A DNA stretch of 64,000 nucleotides, taken from the NCBI RefSeq assembly GCF_018603885.1, contig NZ_JAHGAW010000011.1, forward strand, positions 1-64,000, in the 5' to 3' direction. The DNA comes from Sphingobium nicotianae (GTDB lineage Bacteria > Pseudomonadota > Alphaproteobacteria > Sphingomonadales > Sphingomonadaceae). Shown one piece after another: positions 8,551 to 17,098 of the stretch. The notes beneath the pieces were generated by a model. That model had not been told where the DNA came from. It ran no database searches and saw only the letters and a list, made by a program, of their open reading frames with translations. The stretch's first letter is position 1. The number at the start of each line of letters is the position of its first letter. A program made the translations under genes and the position numbers.

Positions 8551-9746
8551 CGCAGACCGCACTCCCGCAGAATGCGAAGCTCGACCCCGAGACGCTGGCG
8601 ATCCGCGCCCGGCCACCGCGCGCGATCCGGTTCAAGCGCGGTTTGATCATCGCGATCGCCGCCATCGGCTCGGTCAGCCTGATCGCCGTGACGTGGATGG
8701 CGCTGAAACCGCGCCTGTTCCAGCACGGCGAAAACCAGCAGGAACTCTCACAGCCGAACGTGCGGCCCATGAGCGACGGTCTGAACGGCGCGCCTGCCAC
8801 CTATGGCGACGTGCCCCGGCTCGGCCCGCCGCTTCCCGGAGACCTCGGCAAGCCGATCCTGGAACGGCAGCAGCAGTTGGCGACCGGCGTGGACCCCGGC
8901 AGCCAGCAACTGCAGCAGGCGGAGGCCGCGGAACGCGAACGTCGCCTGGCCGAACTCAAGGCCGCCCGGGAATCCGGCGTGCTCGTGCAGAACCGGCAGG
9001 CCTCCACGCCGACTGAACCCGTTGCGGCCGGGTCGTCGCCCGCGCCGGCGAGCGATACCGACAAGGTCGCGCTCGATCCGGATCGGGATCCGAACGCGCA
9101 GGGACGCAAGGCCGCCTTCGTCGGCAAACGTGATGCGACGGGGGACATCAATCCCTACGCGCTGGCCGCGTTGCCGTCGCCGTACACACTGTCGGCCGGC
9201 AGCGTGATTTCGGCCAGCCTGATCACGGGGCTGCGATCCGATCTCCCGGGACTGGTGACCGCCCAGGTCACGGAGAACACCTTCGACAGCGCGACCGGCC
9301 GCATTCTGCTCGTACCGCAAGGCGCCCGGCTGATCGGAAGTTATGACAGCGTCGTCGCCTTCGGGCAGAAGCGCGCGCTCATCATCTGGCAACGCATCAT
9401 CATGCCGGACGGCAGCTCGCTGCGGATCGACAACGTGCCGGCGGCCGATCCATCGGGGTACGCCGGTCTCGCCGACAAGGTTGACCTCCATACTTGGCAG
9501 CTGCTCAAGGGCGTCGTCCTTTCGACCCTGCTCGGCGTCAGTTCCGAGCTAGCTCTGTCGGGTCAGAGCGATCTTGTTCAGGCGATCCGGATGTCGACGC
9601 AGGACAATGTGGCGCGGGCCGGCGATCAGATCACCCAGCGCAATCTCGGGGTCCAGCCGACGATCACCATTCGACCGGGCGCCCCGGTGCGATTGGTTGT
9701 TCACAAGGATCTTATCCTTGCGCCACCATCGGGCAGGAGCAATTGA
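8547..9746 (+). CDS. trbI: TrbI, T4SS channel scaffold (VirB10-like)
   Basis: A 399-aa protein starting at GTG 8547, which overlaps the trbG stop (GTGA). It has the VirB10 plan: a cytoplasmic N-terminus (about 1-32), one membrane helix (about 33-52), a proline-rich/charged periplasmic spacer, then the C-terminal TrbI barrel with SAGSVISASLITGLRSDLPG and the motif LLVPQGARLIGSYDS. It spans both membranes and completes the core complex. Confidence 0.93.
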   Translation: MTQTALPQNAKLDPETLAIRARPPRAIRFKRGLIIAIAAIGSVSLIAVTWMALKPRLFQHGENQQELSQPNVRPMSDGLNGAPATYGDVPRLGPPLPGDLGKPILERQQQLATGVDPGSQQLQQAEAAERERRLAELKAARESGVLVQNRQASTPTEPVAAGSSPAPASDTDKVALDPDRDPNAQGRKAAFVGKRDATGDINPYALAALPSPYTLSAGSVISASLITGLRSDLPGLVTAQVTENTFDSATGRILLVPQGARLIGSYDSVVAFGQKRALIIWQRIIMPDGSSLRIDNVPAADPSGYAGLADKVDLHTWQLLKGVVLSTLLGVSSELALSGQSDLVQAIRMSTQDNVARAGDQITQRNLGVQPTITIRPGAPVRLVVHKDLILAPPSGRSN

Positions 9747-9965
9747 ATGGCCGACATCAAGTTGCCGCAGCTTCCGGACCGCACGCCGATCAAGCTCGCT
9801 GTCTCGGTGATGCCCGACCTCCATCAGGCATTGACTGACTACGCTGCCCTCTACGCCAAGACCTATGGCCGAGACGAACCGGTCGCCGAGCTGATTCCGG
9901 CGATGCTCGGCGCCTTCCTTGAAAGCGATCGCGGCTTCGTCCGAAGCCGTGCCGGCGGAAAATGA
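9747..9965 (+). CDS. DUF2274 protein following trbI
   Basis: A 72-aa protein that starts immediately after the trbI stop. It begins MADIKLPQLPDRTPIKLAVS and has the short basic/helical composition of DUF2274 proteins, which regularly follow trbI in Tn4371-like conjugation modules. The function is unknown. Its size and ribbon-like N-terminus could suit a small DNA-binding protein, but that is a guess. The end overlaps the next gene by 4 nt (ATGA at 9962). Confidence 0.75.
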   Translation: MADIKLPQLPDRTPIKLAVSVMPDLHQALTDYAALYAKTYGRDEPVAELIPAMLGAFLESDRGFVRSRAGGK

Positions 9966-10177
9966 GCGACGATCAGCCCGATCGCTTCCTCAAGCTCGAC
10001 GAGGTCAAGCGCCGGGTCGGGCTGGGAAAGTCGATGATCTACCGGCTGATCCAAGAGGGGAAGTTTCCCGCGCCATACAAGGTCACGCCGTTGGCTTCTC
10101 GCTGGAGTGATCAGGAAGTTCGCGCTTGGATCAACGACGTGAAGGACGGCTTCGAGGGGAAGCGGCGCAAAGTTTGA
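9962..10177 (+). CDS. AlpA-family excision regulator
   Basis: A 71-aa protein of the AlpA/phage Cox-like winged helix-turn-helix family: FLKLDEVKRRVGLGKSMIYR (residues 8-27), then LIQEGKFPAPYKV, RWSDQEVRAWI and a basic tail. AlpA-type proteins act as excisionase activators or recombination directionality factors of integrative elements. It is translationally coupled to the DUF2274 gene, so it may link transfer-operon expression to excision. That link is inferred. Confidence 0.85.
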   Translation: MSDDQPDRFLKLDEVKRRVGLGKSMIYRLIQEGKFPAPYKVTPLASRWSDQEVRAWINDVKDGFEGKRRKV

Positions 10178-10304
10178 AATCGCCCGGCGCGTTGAGAGGA
10201 TCGTTGGCGATGCCCCTTCTATCTCGCAGCGATTGGGGTAACGCCATTTCCTTAGCCGGCGATGCCTTGTACGTCTTTGCCGGCGGGCAAAAGGGGGGCA
10301 TGAT

Positions 10305-11819
10305 TTGGGTGAATGGACACCAGAGGCAGGTGCGGCGATCGACCTCTGTTCGCGTTGGGCGCGTGAGGTTCGCGCGGCCATCCCTTGCGATATCTACCTT
10401 TTCGGCAGCGCGATCTATCAGGATGGGGATCAGTTCGACGCCCAGATGAGCGATCTCGATATTGTCGTTAAGTTTCACCAGGACCTTGAGGCGACCGAGC
10501 GCGCGAAGAGAATCGAAAAGTTGCGCGGGCACAAGGTAGTGCTCGAACTTCACATGGTGCCGCATCTACACCGGACGAACTGCGAGGACCCTGGCGTGAG
10601 CGTGGTTCCCATCACGTCGCTCGAAGTCCTCGCGAACATCCACAAAAGCAGATCACGACACTTTTTTACCAAGAACGTGTTTCTCGACCTCCTAAGCGAG
10701 GAGGAGTCGATCAGCATTCCGACCGCTGGCACCTGTTCGATCCCGGACGAGGCGCGCCAAGCACTGGAATATGCTCAGGACGTCCGGAATCACTTTCTGG
10801 CAATCAGCGCAAATAGCACGGGCGGCTTGGCACCGTTTGACGGTCCAGATCCGCTTCCGAAGTCGCTTGCCCGCGCAGCGGCTCAGTTAGTGCCAGAGGT
10901 TGAAGCGGGCGGCCGGTATGATACCCGATATGGACTCGAGTATTTGTGGGATGAGCTGTCGCGGCGCCGAAGCGAGTCACCAGAACTGCGCCAACTTCAT
11001 CGGAAAATCTCGATCCGAAGGGGCGGCCGTGGCCACCGCCAGCCCCTCTCGGATTTCGATCAGCTGCTGTTAGCAGAGGTTCTTCACGACCGTGCCGCGG
11101 CTGCTCCCTTAGCGCCGATGGCGACATGGGAGATTCGGTTCGGGGGAGCAACTTTGACCGCAGGTGAGCGGGAGCGACTCCTTGAAGATTTGCGAAGCCT
11201 TGTGCCCGATGCGGAGGTGCTCGGTGTGTTTGAAGGAAGCATAATCGTCAGGCTGCGCAGTTCGAAGCGCAGTTTTTTAACGATGCGCAGACTTTTGGAT
11301 CTCCACGTCCTCCCTCGCTTCTTCAAAGTCGAGAAAGTCGACCTTCTCGACTTGGAGAATGGAGAGAAGATCGCGGGCTTCAGCGCTCATGGCGCAATTG
11401 ATCGTATTTCCGAACGCATCTCAGAATGGCGACCCCAATCACGTGAAGGATCGGCTGAAACCGAAAGCAGCTTGGCACGATGGCTGGCGGATTGGCTGGC
11501 TAATGACGACCAACTCTCTTCGGCTACGCTCGCTCGTGAAGCCCTCATCGGCGAGTTCGGTCGTCCGCTCCGCGCGGACATTCTCCTACAATTTCCCCAA
11601 TTCGGTGCCGATCAACGCGTTGTGATCGAACTCGTGCGGTTAAGGCATCGCAGGGATTTCTTCTCTCAACTCGGTCGCGCGCAACGCCTGGGTGTCCCGA
11701 CCATCCTTGTTTTGGTCGGCATATCCGACGAACTTGCCAGCCTCGAGTCTGACATTCGGGCTCTCTCAACCGTCGATGCGAACATCCGTGTCGTGCCGGT
11801 CGCTTTGGACAACGGCTAG
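10305..11819 (+). CDS. Nucleotidyltransferase fused to possible nuclease-like domain; candidate defence gene
   Basis: A 504-aa protein; TTG start with GGGGGG six bases upstream. Residues 1-130 are a Pol-beta-type nucleotidyltransferase: FGSAIYQ (G34, S35), SDLDIVV (D50, D52) and a third acidic residue in VVLELHMVP (E81). Residues about 145-240 are a helical domain (YAQDVRNHFL). Residues about 265-330 are a small alpha/beta module with GVFEGSIIVRLRSS, resembling adaptor-like modules of conflict systems. The C-terminus has RADILLQF (D425) and RVVIELVR (E442), like a PD-(D/E)xK core that lacks the lysine. The next gene is a GHKL-nuclease fusion. Codon use looks less GC-biased than in the trb genes. 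Function is unproven; the domain reading beyond the NTase is tentative. Confidence 0.6.
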   Translation: MGEWTPEAGAAIDLCSRWAREVRAAIPCDIYLFGSAIYQDGDQFDAQMSDLDIVVKFHQDLEATERAKRIEKLRGHKVVLELHMVPHLHRTNCEDPGVSVVPITSLEVLANIHKSRSRHFFTKNVFLDLLSEEESISIPTAGTCSIPDEARQALEYAQDVRNHFLAISANSTGGLAPFDGPDPLPKSLARAAAQLVPEVEAGGRYDTRYGLEYLWDELSRRRSESPELRQLHRKISIRRGGRGHRQPLSDFDQLLLAEVLHDRAAAAPLAPMATWEIRFGGATLTAGERERLLEDLRSLVPDAEVLGVFEGSIIVRLRSSKRSFLTMRRLLDLHVLPRFFKVEKVDLLDLENGEKIAGFSAHGAIDRISERISEWRPQSREGSAETESSLARWLADWLANDDQLSSATLAREALIGEFGRPLRADILLQFPQFGADQRVVIELVRLRHRRDFFSQLGRAQRLGVPTILVLVGISDELASLESDIRALSTVDANIRVVPVALDNG

Positions 11820-11957
11820 CCGACGCCCGCCTTATGTCTGTTTGCGGCGCTAGTTCCGCTCTAACCGAAGCTAGCGCTGGGCTCCCGTGCGGGGACGGTA
11901 ATTCTCGATAGCCCATCGGCCGCCTCCATCGCTATAAAACAACAAGGGGGATCGGCT

Positions 11958-13886
11958 ATGACGTCTCAAGAAACACTATACGCATTCGACCAGCGCTTTC
12001 TTGATCGTCATGCCGGCCCGATCATCTCCGATCTCTCGGTCGCCATCGTAGAACTCGTTGCGAATGCATGGGATGCCTACGCTACAACCGTAGATATCAC
12101 TTGGCCGACCTCCGATGGCGAGCGGAGGTTCGCGATCAAGGACAATGGCCGGGGCATGACAGCGGCGCAGTTCGAGCAACGCTGGGGTGTCTTCGACTAT
12201 AACCGTGTAGCGGCGGAAGGAGAGTATGTTGCGCCCCCGCCAGAATTGGCGTCGCTCGCGCCCCGCCGCGCTTATGGTCGCAACGGCCGTGGTCGACACG
12301 GCGGTTTCGCATTCTCGAATCCTTACGACATTACCATCGAGGCGGGCGGCGAGCAGGTTACGTACCGGGTCTCGCGTGGGGGGCTCCGGCCGTTCGATTG
12401 GCAGCTCGTTAAGCGCGAGGAGAGCGCCGGACACGGCGTCGAGATTAGAGCGGTGGAGCCGACCCGGTTACGCCTCAGCGCAGCCGACATTCGCGAGGTG
12501 CTCGGAACCCGCTTTCTGACCGATCCGAACTTCAGGGTTTTCGTCGACGGCCAAGCAGTAACGTTTGATGATATTCCGCGCGATTTTCTGCGGGAGAGTT
12601 TCGTGGACATCGCCGGAGTCGGGCGTGCCACCATCATGATGATCGAATCCCAGCGTGCCGATCGTAGCACGCGTCAGCACGGTATTGCTTGGCACGTCAA
12701 CAATCGACTGGTCGGAAATTGCGGGTGGCGCGGCACAGACTACGAGCGAGTCCTTGACGGTCGTTCCAGCGAAGCGAAGCGGTTCACCTTCATCGTCTTT
12801 GCCGATTTCCTGGCCGGCGCCGACGCCGTCTTGGCTGACTGGTCCGGATTCCAGCAAAGCAATGCCGCGTGGCAGAAGACCCAGGTTGCAGTGCAGGACA
12901 AGATTCGAGAGGAGATCGCCGCCTTCCATTCGGAGCGTCGCAGGGAGACTAAGGATGTAGTCCGCGAGCGCTATGCCTCGACCGTAACCCGGATCGCACC
13001 ACTTGCGCGCGAGCGCTGGAACAGCTTCGTGGATCAGGTCATCGACACCTGCCCGGGCATCTCGTCGGATCAAATCGAACAGGTCGCGGGCATACTTGCC
13101 AATCTGGAGGCATCCTCCTCGCAATATAGCTTGCTTGCAAAACTCCACGGCCTGCACCCTAATGAGCTCGACCAGCTTGATGGCATTCTCGCCGATTGGA
13201 GCGTGGCGACCGCCAAGATCGCGTTGGATGAGATCCAGACCCGGCTGAAGCTCATTCACGAACTGCACGACAAGCTGCGCGATGAGCGGGCCGACGAAGT
13301 GCGTGAGCTTCAGCCACTGATCGAGCGAAGTCTTTGGGTCTTTGGCCCCGAGTTTGAAAGTATCGAGTTCACCTCGAACCAGGGTATGTCTACGGTCATA
13401 AAGAAACTGCTTGGAGGTTCTGTCCAAGGCAGCGGCAACCGACCCGACTTTGTTATCATGCCTGATGGCAGTGTCGGCCTATTTACGCGGCCCGCTTATG
13501 ATGATTCCCATGAACTGGTAGGCGTCGATCATTTAGTGGTGGTCGAGCTGAAGCGGCCGGGTATCCCGATCGGCATGGATCAAAAAAACCAGGCTTGGAA
13601 ATATGTCGTCGAGTTGCAGACGCACGGTCTGATCGATGATTCAACGCGCGTGACTTGCTTTGTCATGGGATCGAAGCTGACGCCGCGAGAAGGCGTACGC
13701 GAAGAAGGCCGGACAAAGATTATCCCTATGGCCTATGAAACCTTCATCCGGCGCGCCGAGACCCGCATGCTCAATCTGTACGCGAAGCTGTCGCAAGCGC
13801 CGTTCTTGCAAGACGCCGGCGTCGATGCGAACGCCTTCGTAGCAGAACCGGCAGTCCTTCAACCGGGCCTAGGACTTGCCAACTAG
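11958..13886 (+). CDS. MORC/GHKL-type ATPase with C-terminal PD-(D/E)xK nuclease domain
   Basis: A 642-aa protein with AAGGGGG upstream of its ATG. The N-terminal Bergerat fold is clear: ELVANAWDAY (32-41, with E32, N36 and D39), KDNGRGM (61-67) and a glycine lid GRNGRGRHG (107-115). The middle (about 310-440) is helical and charged. The C-terminal domain has RPDFVI (D497) and VVVELKRPG (E530, K532), then QAWKYVVEL, a standard PD-(D/E)xK nuclease signature. Prokaryotic MORC/MutL-like GHKL ATPases joined to restriction nucleases are known from restriction-type conflict systems (Aravind and co-workers). I infer an ATP-gated nuclease acting with the upstream nucleotidyltransferase gene, 138 nt away. 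Confidence 0.75.
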   Translation: MTSQETLYAFDQRFLDRHAGPIISDLSVAIVELVANAWDAYATTVDITWPTSDGERRFAIKDNGRGMTAAQFEQRWGVFDYNRVAAEGEYVAPPPELASLAPRRAYGRNGRGRHGGFAFSNPYDITIEAGGEQVTYRVSRGGLRPFDWQLVKREESAGHGVEIRAVEPTRLRLSAADIREVLGTRFLTDPNFRVFVDGQAVTFDDIPRDFLRESFVDIAGVGRATIMMIESQRADRSTRQHGIAWHVNNRLVGNCGWRGTDYERVLDGRSSEAKRFTFIVFADFLAGADAVLADWSGFQQSNAAWQKTQVAVQDKIREEIAAFHSERRRETKDVVRERYASTVTRIAPLARERWNSFVDQVIDTCPGISSDQIEQVAGILANLEASSSQYSLLAKLHGLHPNELDQLDGILADWSVATAKIALDEIQTRLKLIHELHDKLRDERADEVRELQPLIERSLWVFGPEFESIEFTSNQGMSTVIKKLLGGSVQGSGNRPDFVIMPDGSVGLFTRPAYDDSHELVGVDHLVVVELKRPGIPIGMDQKNQAWKYVVELQTHGLIDDSTRVTCFVMGSKLTPREGVREEGRTKIIPMAYETFIRRAETRMLNLYAKLSQAPFLQDAGVDANAFVAEPAVLQPGLGLAN

Positions 13887-13959
13887 AGTCTGTACCGGCT
13901 GCAGCTTGAGCACGAGCGCCATAAGGGCCAGCCGTTCTTCAATTCCTGCTACAAGATTG

Positions 13960-13989
13960 GAACGCCCCCAAGACCAAATAGGGGTGTTC
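13960..13989 (+). terminator. Hairpin after the GHKL-nuclease gene
   Basis: GAACGCCCC (13960-13968) can pair with GGGGTGTTC (13981-13989), 9 bp with one G-U pair and a 12-nt loop. No T-run follows. The placement 74 nt after the stop suits an mRNA 3' end. Confidence 0.4.
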
Positions 13990-14287
13990 GGGGGCAACCA
14001 AAACTTGAGTTGTATCGTGGGTTCGAATACCATCCTATGATCGCAATTGACCTATATTGCCTTGATTTTGCTCGGTAAAATTTAGTCGATCCGGCCAAGT
14101 ACCTCGCCTCGTACCCCTCCTTGGGGTTGTGCGGCCTACATGCCCGCCAAAAAGGCCCACTTTCTCAACCGGCTATCGCCTCTTTGGGCGCAGGTAGGAA
14201 TACCTTCGGTTTGGCGGCTTTCGACCGAGGGTGTGTAAAAACGCGAGGATATGCTGAGGTTTTCCCGGATTTGCGGGAGGCTTTGGG
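13990..14287. other. Non-coding junction before the IS1182 remnant
   Basis: Apart from the direct repeat copy I see no gene here. The last 65 bases (from about 14225, GAGGGTGTGTAAAAACGCGAGG) look like the left end and leader of an IS1182-type element. The short frames in this stretch have no recognisable content. Confidence 0.4.
14010..14031 (+). repeat. 22-bp direct repeat, copy 1 (attachment-like)
   Basis: A 22-bp sequence with core TCGTGGGTTCGAATACC is repeated exactly at 21260-21281. Similarity extends about 13 bases to the left of both copies with some mismatches. The core looks like a tRNA T-arm (GTGGG-TTCGAAT). The two copies bracket a 7.2-kb segment containing mesDX and two insertion sequences. 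Confidence 0.7.
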
Positions 14288-14569
14288 ATGGGCCGTTTCG
14301 TTCAAGGGGAAGACCGCCGGCAGGATTTTTTGCTGCCTGCCTCGCTTGATGATTATGTGTCGCAGGACAACCCGGTTCGAGTGGTCGAGGCCTTTATCGA
14401 CGAGCTCGATTTCCACGCCTTGGGTTTTGCCGGAGCGACGCCCGTCGAGACCGGTCGCCCGGCCTACCATCCAGCGGCGACGATGCTCAAGATCCACCTT
14501 TACGGCTATCTGAACAGGATCCAGTCGAGCCGGCGCCTGGAACGCGAGGCGCACGGGTCGAAGCGCTGA
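14288..14569 (+). pseudogene. IS1182-family transposase, N-terminal remnant
   Basis: Residues 1-86 match the start of IS1182-type (DUF772) transposases: GRFVQGEDRRQDFLLPASLD, DNPVRVVEAFIDELD, GRPAYHPAATMLKIHLYGYL and NRIQSSRRLERE. After that the frame drifts to AHGSKR and stops. Full transposases are about 450 residues, so the catalytic part is missing. The break at about 14550 joins unrelated DNA, and the partner end of the element was not found. Confidence 0.8.
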
Positions 14570-14960
14570 TGCTGCTCAGTGCGCTTGAGCATCTCGGTCG
14601 GCAAGCCTCGGCACGCCGGAGCGACAGGGAGATGGTCCTCCCGCTCGACGTACATGCATTAATCAAGCTGCTGGTCAGCCGCTGCCGCACGTTAATCGCG
14701 GTGATCCGCACGACTGATGTACCCCTGACGTGCGTTGCTTCAACCGCGACCGGCGCCGCGCCTTCGCCAACCTGGTTCGCGCGTTTAGCTGACCCGTCGG
14801 TCACGTAGAGCGGCGGCGGAGGGAATGTCCGTTATGTCGCGTCGCGTTCATAAAGTCTGTCAGCCCGCCAACGGCCCGGTCCTTGCCATTCTCAGGGGCC
14901 TTCCATGCCGTCACGTTATCTCTCTTCAACGACACGACTGACGTCAGCAGCCTATCAGCC
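14570..14960. other. No recognisable gene (about 390 nt)
   Basis: The stretch lies between the truncated transposase and the 3' end of mesD. A 79-codon frame (14569-14808, +) exists but has no familiar sequence, and the opposite strand is equally uninformative. It may be remnant DNA left by the deletion that removed most of the IS1182 element. Confidence 0.4.
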
Positions 14961-15983
14961 TTAGAGCTCTCTTCGGACGATCTCCGCGCCGGCGGCCAGG
15001 GCTTTCAGCTTCTCTCGCGCAACCCCGCGGGACAGTGGCGCCATGCCGCAATTGGTCGAAGGACAGAGCTTGTCTGCATCCACAAACCGGAGTGCCTTGC
15101 GGAGCGTGTCGGCGACGTCCTCCGGGGTCTCGATCATGTTCGTTGCCACGTCGATGACGCCGACCATGACCTTCTTCCCTCGAATGAGTTCGATAAGGTC
15201 CATGGGGACGCGCGAATTCTGGCATTCCAGCGAGATGATATCGACGCTGGACCTCTGAAGCCTGGGGAAGGCCTCCTCATACTGCCGCCATTCCAGTCCC
15301 AGCGTTTTTTTCCAGTCCGTATTGGCCTTGATGCCGTATCCATAGCAGATGTGAACGGCGGTTTCGCACTTCAGTCCGTCGGCCGCCCGTTCGAGGGTGG
15401 CGACGCCCCAGTCGTTCACCTCGTCGAAGAACACGTTGAAGGCCGGTTCGTCGAACTGGATGATGTCGACACCGGCCTTTTCCAATTCCCTGGCCTCTTG
15501 ATTGAGGAGCTTGGCGAATTCCCAGGCGAGCTTTTCGCGGCTCTTATAATGGTCATCATAAAGAGTATCGATCATCGTCATGGGGCCGGGCAGCGCCCAC
15601 TTGATCGGAAGGTCCGTCTGTGCGCGCAGGAACCTGGCGTCGTCGACGAAGACCGGTTTCGGGCGGTTCACGGTGCCTACGACGGTCGGCACGCTCGCAT
15701 CATAGCGATCGCGGATGCGGACGGTCTCGCGCTTCTCGAAGTCGACGCCGCTCAGCTGTTCGATGAATGTCGTGACGAAATGCTGACGCGTCTGTTCGCC
15801 ATCGCTGACGATATCGATGCCTGCCCGCCGTTGGTCGTCGAGCGCCAGGCGCAAGGCATCCTCCCTGCCTTCGTTCAACTCGTCGTCCTGCAATTTCCAG
15901 GGCGACCAGAGCGTCTCGGGCTGCGCAAGCCAAGAGGGCTTGGGCAAACTACCGGCGGTCGAGGTGGGCAATAATTTCTTCAT
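14961..15983 (-). CDS. mesD: MesD, folate-independent core methionine synthase
   Basis: A 340-aa protein of the MetE C-terminal (core methionine synthase) family, which transfers a methyl group to homocysteine. The zinc/homocysteine ligand set is visible: H211 and C213 in AVHICYGYG, E253 in SLECQNS, and C312 in STNCGMAPL. The N-terminal folate-binding half of MetE is absent. Its partner directly upstream is a DUF1852 gene. That pairing defines the MesD-MesX type described by Price, Deutschbauer and Arkin, which does not use methyltetrahydrofolate. The family is recognised with confidence; the methyl donor is not known to me from sequence. Confidence 0.88.
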   Translation of the reverse strand: MKKLLPTSTAGSLPKPSWLAQPETLWSPWKLQDDELNEGREDALRLALDDQRRAGIDIVSDGEQTRQHFVTTFIEQLSGVDFEKRETVRIRDRYDASVPTVVGTVNRPKPVFVDDARFLRAQTDLPIKWALPGPMTMIDTLYDDHYKSREKLAWEFAKLLNQEARELEKAGVDIIQFDEPAFNVFFDEVNDWGVATLERAADGLKCETAVHICYGYGIKANTDWKKTLGLEWRQYEEAFPRLQRSSVDIISLECQNSRVPMDLIELIRGKKVMVGVIDVATNMIETPEDVADTLRKALRFVDADKLCPSTNCGMAPLSRGVAREKLKALAAGAEIVRREL

Positions 15984-16010
15984 GGCGGATGACCTCGTGC
16001 TCTCGGCCGA

Positions 16011-16997
16011 TCAATGGGCGGCGATGGTGGACAATTGCGCGAGGAGGGCCTGATAGGGCTTGATGAAGCGCTCCTCGGCAAACTTGCCCTGCTCGACCGC
16101 CAGCCGGCTGCGCTCTTCCCGGTCGTAGACGATCCGCGTCAGGGAATAATCCTGGCACTTCAGGCTCGGGCGATACTGTTCGGCCGCAACGGAATTCGCA
16201 TTGTAGATCTCAGGCCGATAGATCTTCTGAAAGGTCTCCATCGTGCTGATCGTGCTTGCGAGTTCGAGATTGGTATAGTCGCGAAGCAGGTCGCCGATGT
16301 GATAGAAGGCGAACGGCGCGACGCTATGCTTCGGCATGAAATACCGAACCTTCATGCCCATTTTCGCGAAATAGGCATCCGTCGGGGAAGGTTCGTCATT
16401 CTGATATTCGAGGCCCAGCAATGGGTGCTCGTTTCCTGTCCGGTAGTAGGTCTTTGTGCTCGAAACGCTGAGGCAGATCACCGGCGGCTTGCTGAAATTG
16501 TCGCGGTAGGCGTCTGAACTCAGAAAAAGCTTGAACAGGCTTCCATGGAGATCGCCGAACCCCGCCGGGACGCCGGCGTTCGGGTGCTTCTTTGCATAGT
16601 CGAGCAGGAGGACGCTGAAGTCATAGTCGCGAACGTAGGATGAGAAATTGTTCCCGACGACTCCCTCGATACGCTCTCCGGTCTGCTTGTCGAAAATGCG
16701 TGCCTGAAGGATCTCGATCAGCGGGAAGGAATCGCGATTGTCTCGGACATCGATGTTCATCTCGACCGAGATGATATCGAGCTCGACAGAGTAGCGGTCG
16801 CCTCTGGGATTGTCCCAGGCAGCCAGGCTGTTGAAGCGGTTGTCGATCATCCGCAGCGTGTTGCGCAGATTCTCCTGACGGCGTTCTCCCCTCGCCAGAT
16901 TGGCAAAGTTGGTCGTGACGCGCGTATGGTCGGCGGGGCGGTAGTCCTCGTCGAAAGCCGTGCGCTCGATGGAAAAAGTGAAGGCGCTATCGATCAT
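16011..16997 (-). CDS. mesX: MesX (DUF1852), partner of MesD
   Basis: A 328-aa DUF1852 protein. The open frame extends upstream to 17141, but the ATG at 16997 is preceded by AGGA and gives the family start MIDSAFTFSIERTAFDEDY. Recognisable blocks include TRVTTNFANLARGERRQENL and MIDNRFNSLAAWDNPRGDRY. In the published folate-independent system this protein is needed for MesD activity; its biochemistry is not settled. It is 27 nt upstream of mesD on the same strand, so the two form an operon. Confidence 0.88.
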   Translation of the reverse strand: MIDSAFTFSIERTAFDEDYRPADHTRVTTNFANLARGERRQENLRNTLRMIDNRFNSLAAWDNPRGDRYSVELDIISVEMNIDVRDNRDSFPLIEILQARIFDKQTGERIEGVVGNNFSSYVRDYDFSVLLLDYAKKHPNAGVPAGFGDLHGSLFKLFLSSDAYRDNFSKPPVICLSVSSTKTYYRTGNEHPLLGLEYQNDEPSPTDAYFAKMGMKVRYFMPKHSVAPFAFYHIGDLLRDYTNLELASTISTMETFQKIYRPEIYNANSVAAEQYRPSLKCQDYSLTRIVYDREERSRLAVEQGKFAEERFIKPYQALLAQLSTIAAH

Positions 16998-17098
16998 GAC
17001 GGGTTGTCCTGATGTTCGGAATGAAACCTGCCTGCGCGCAGATCCTTGCGGTTCATGGCGGAGGTCGCGCTGACGGGCGCGTGTATCGAAGGCCATGC

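Noticed and set aside
14121..14569. Longer frames around the IS1182 remnant on both strands
   Set aside because: They are offset frames of the transposase start or of non-coding DNA, without recognisable content.
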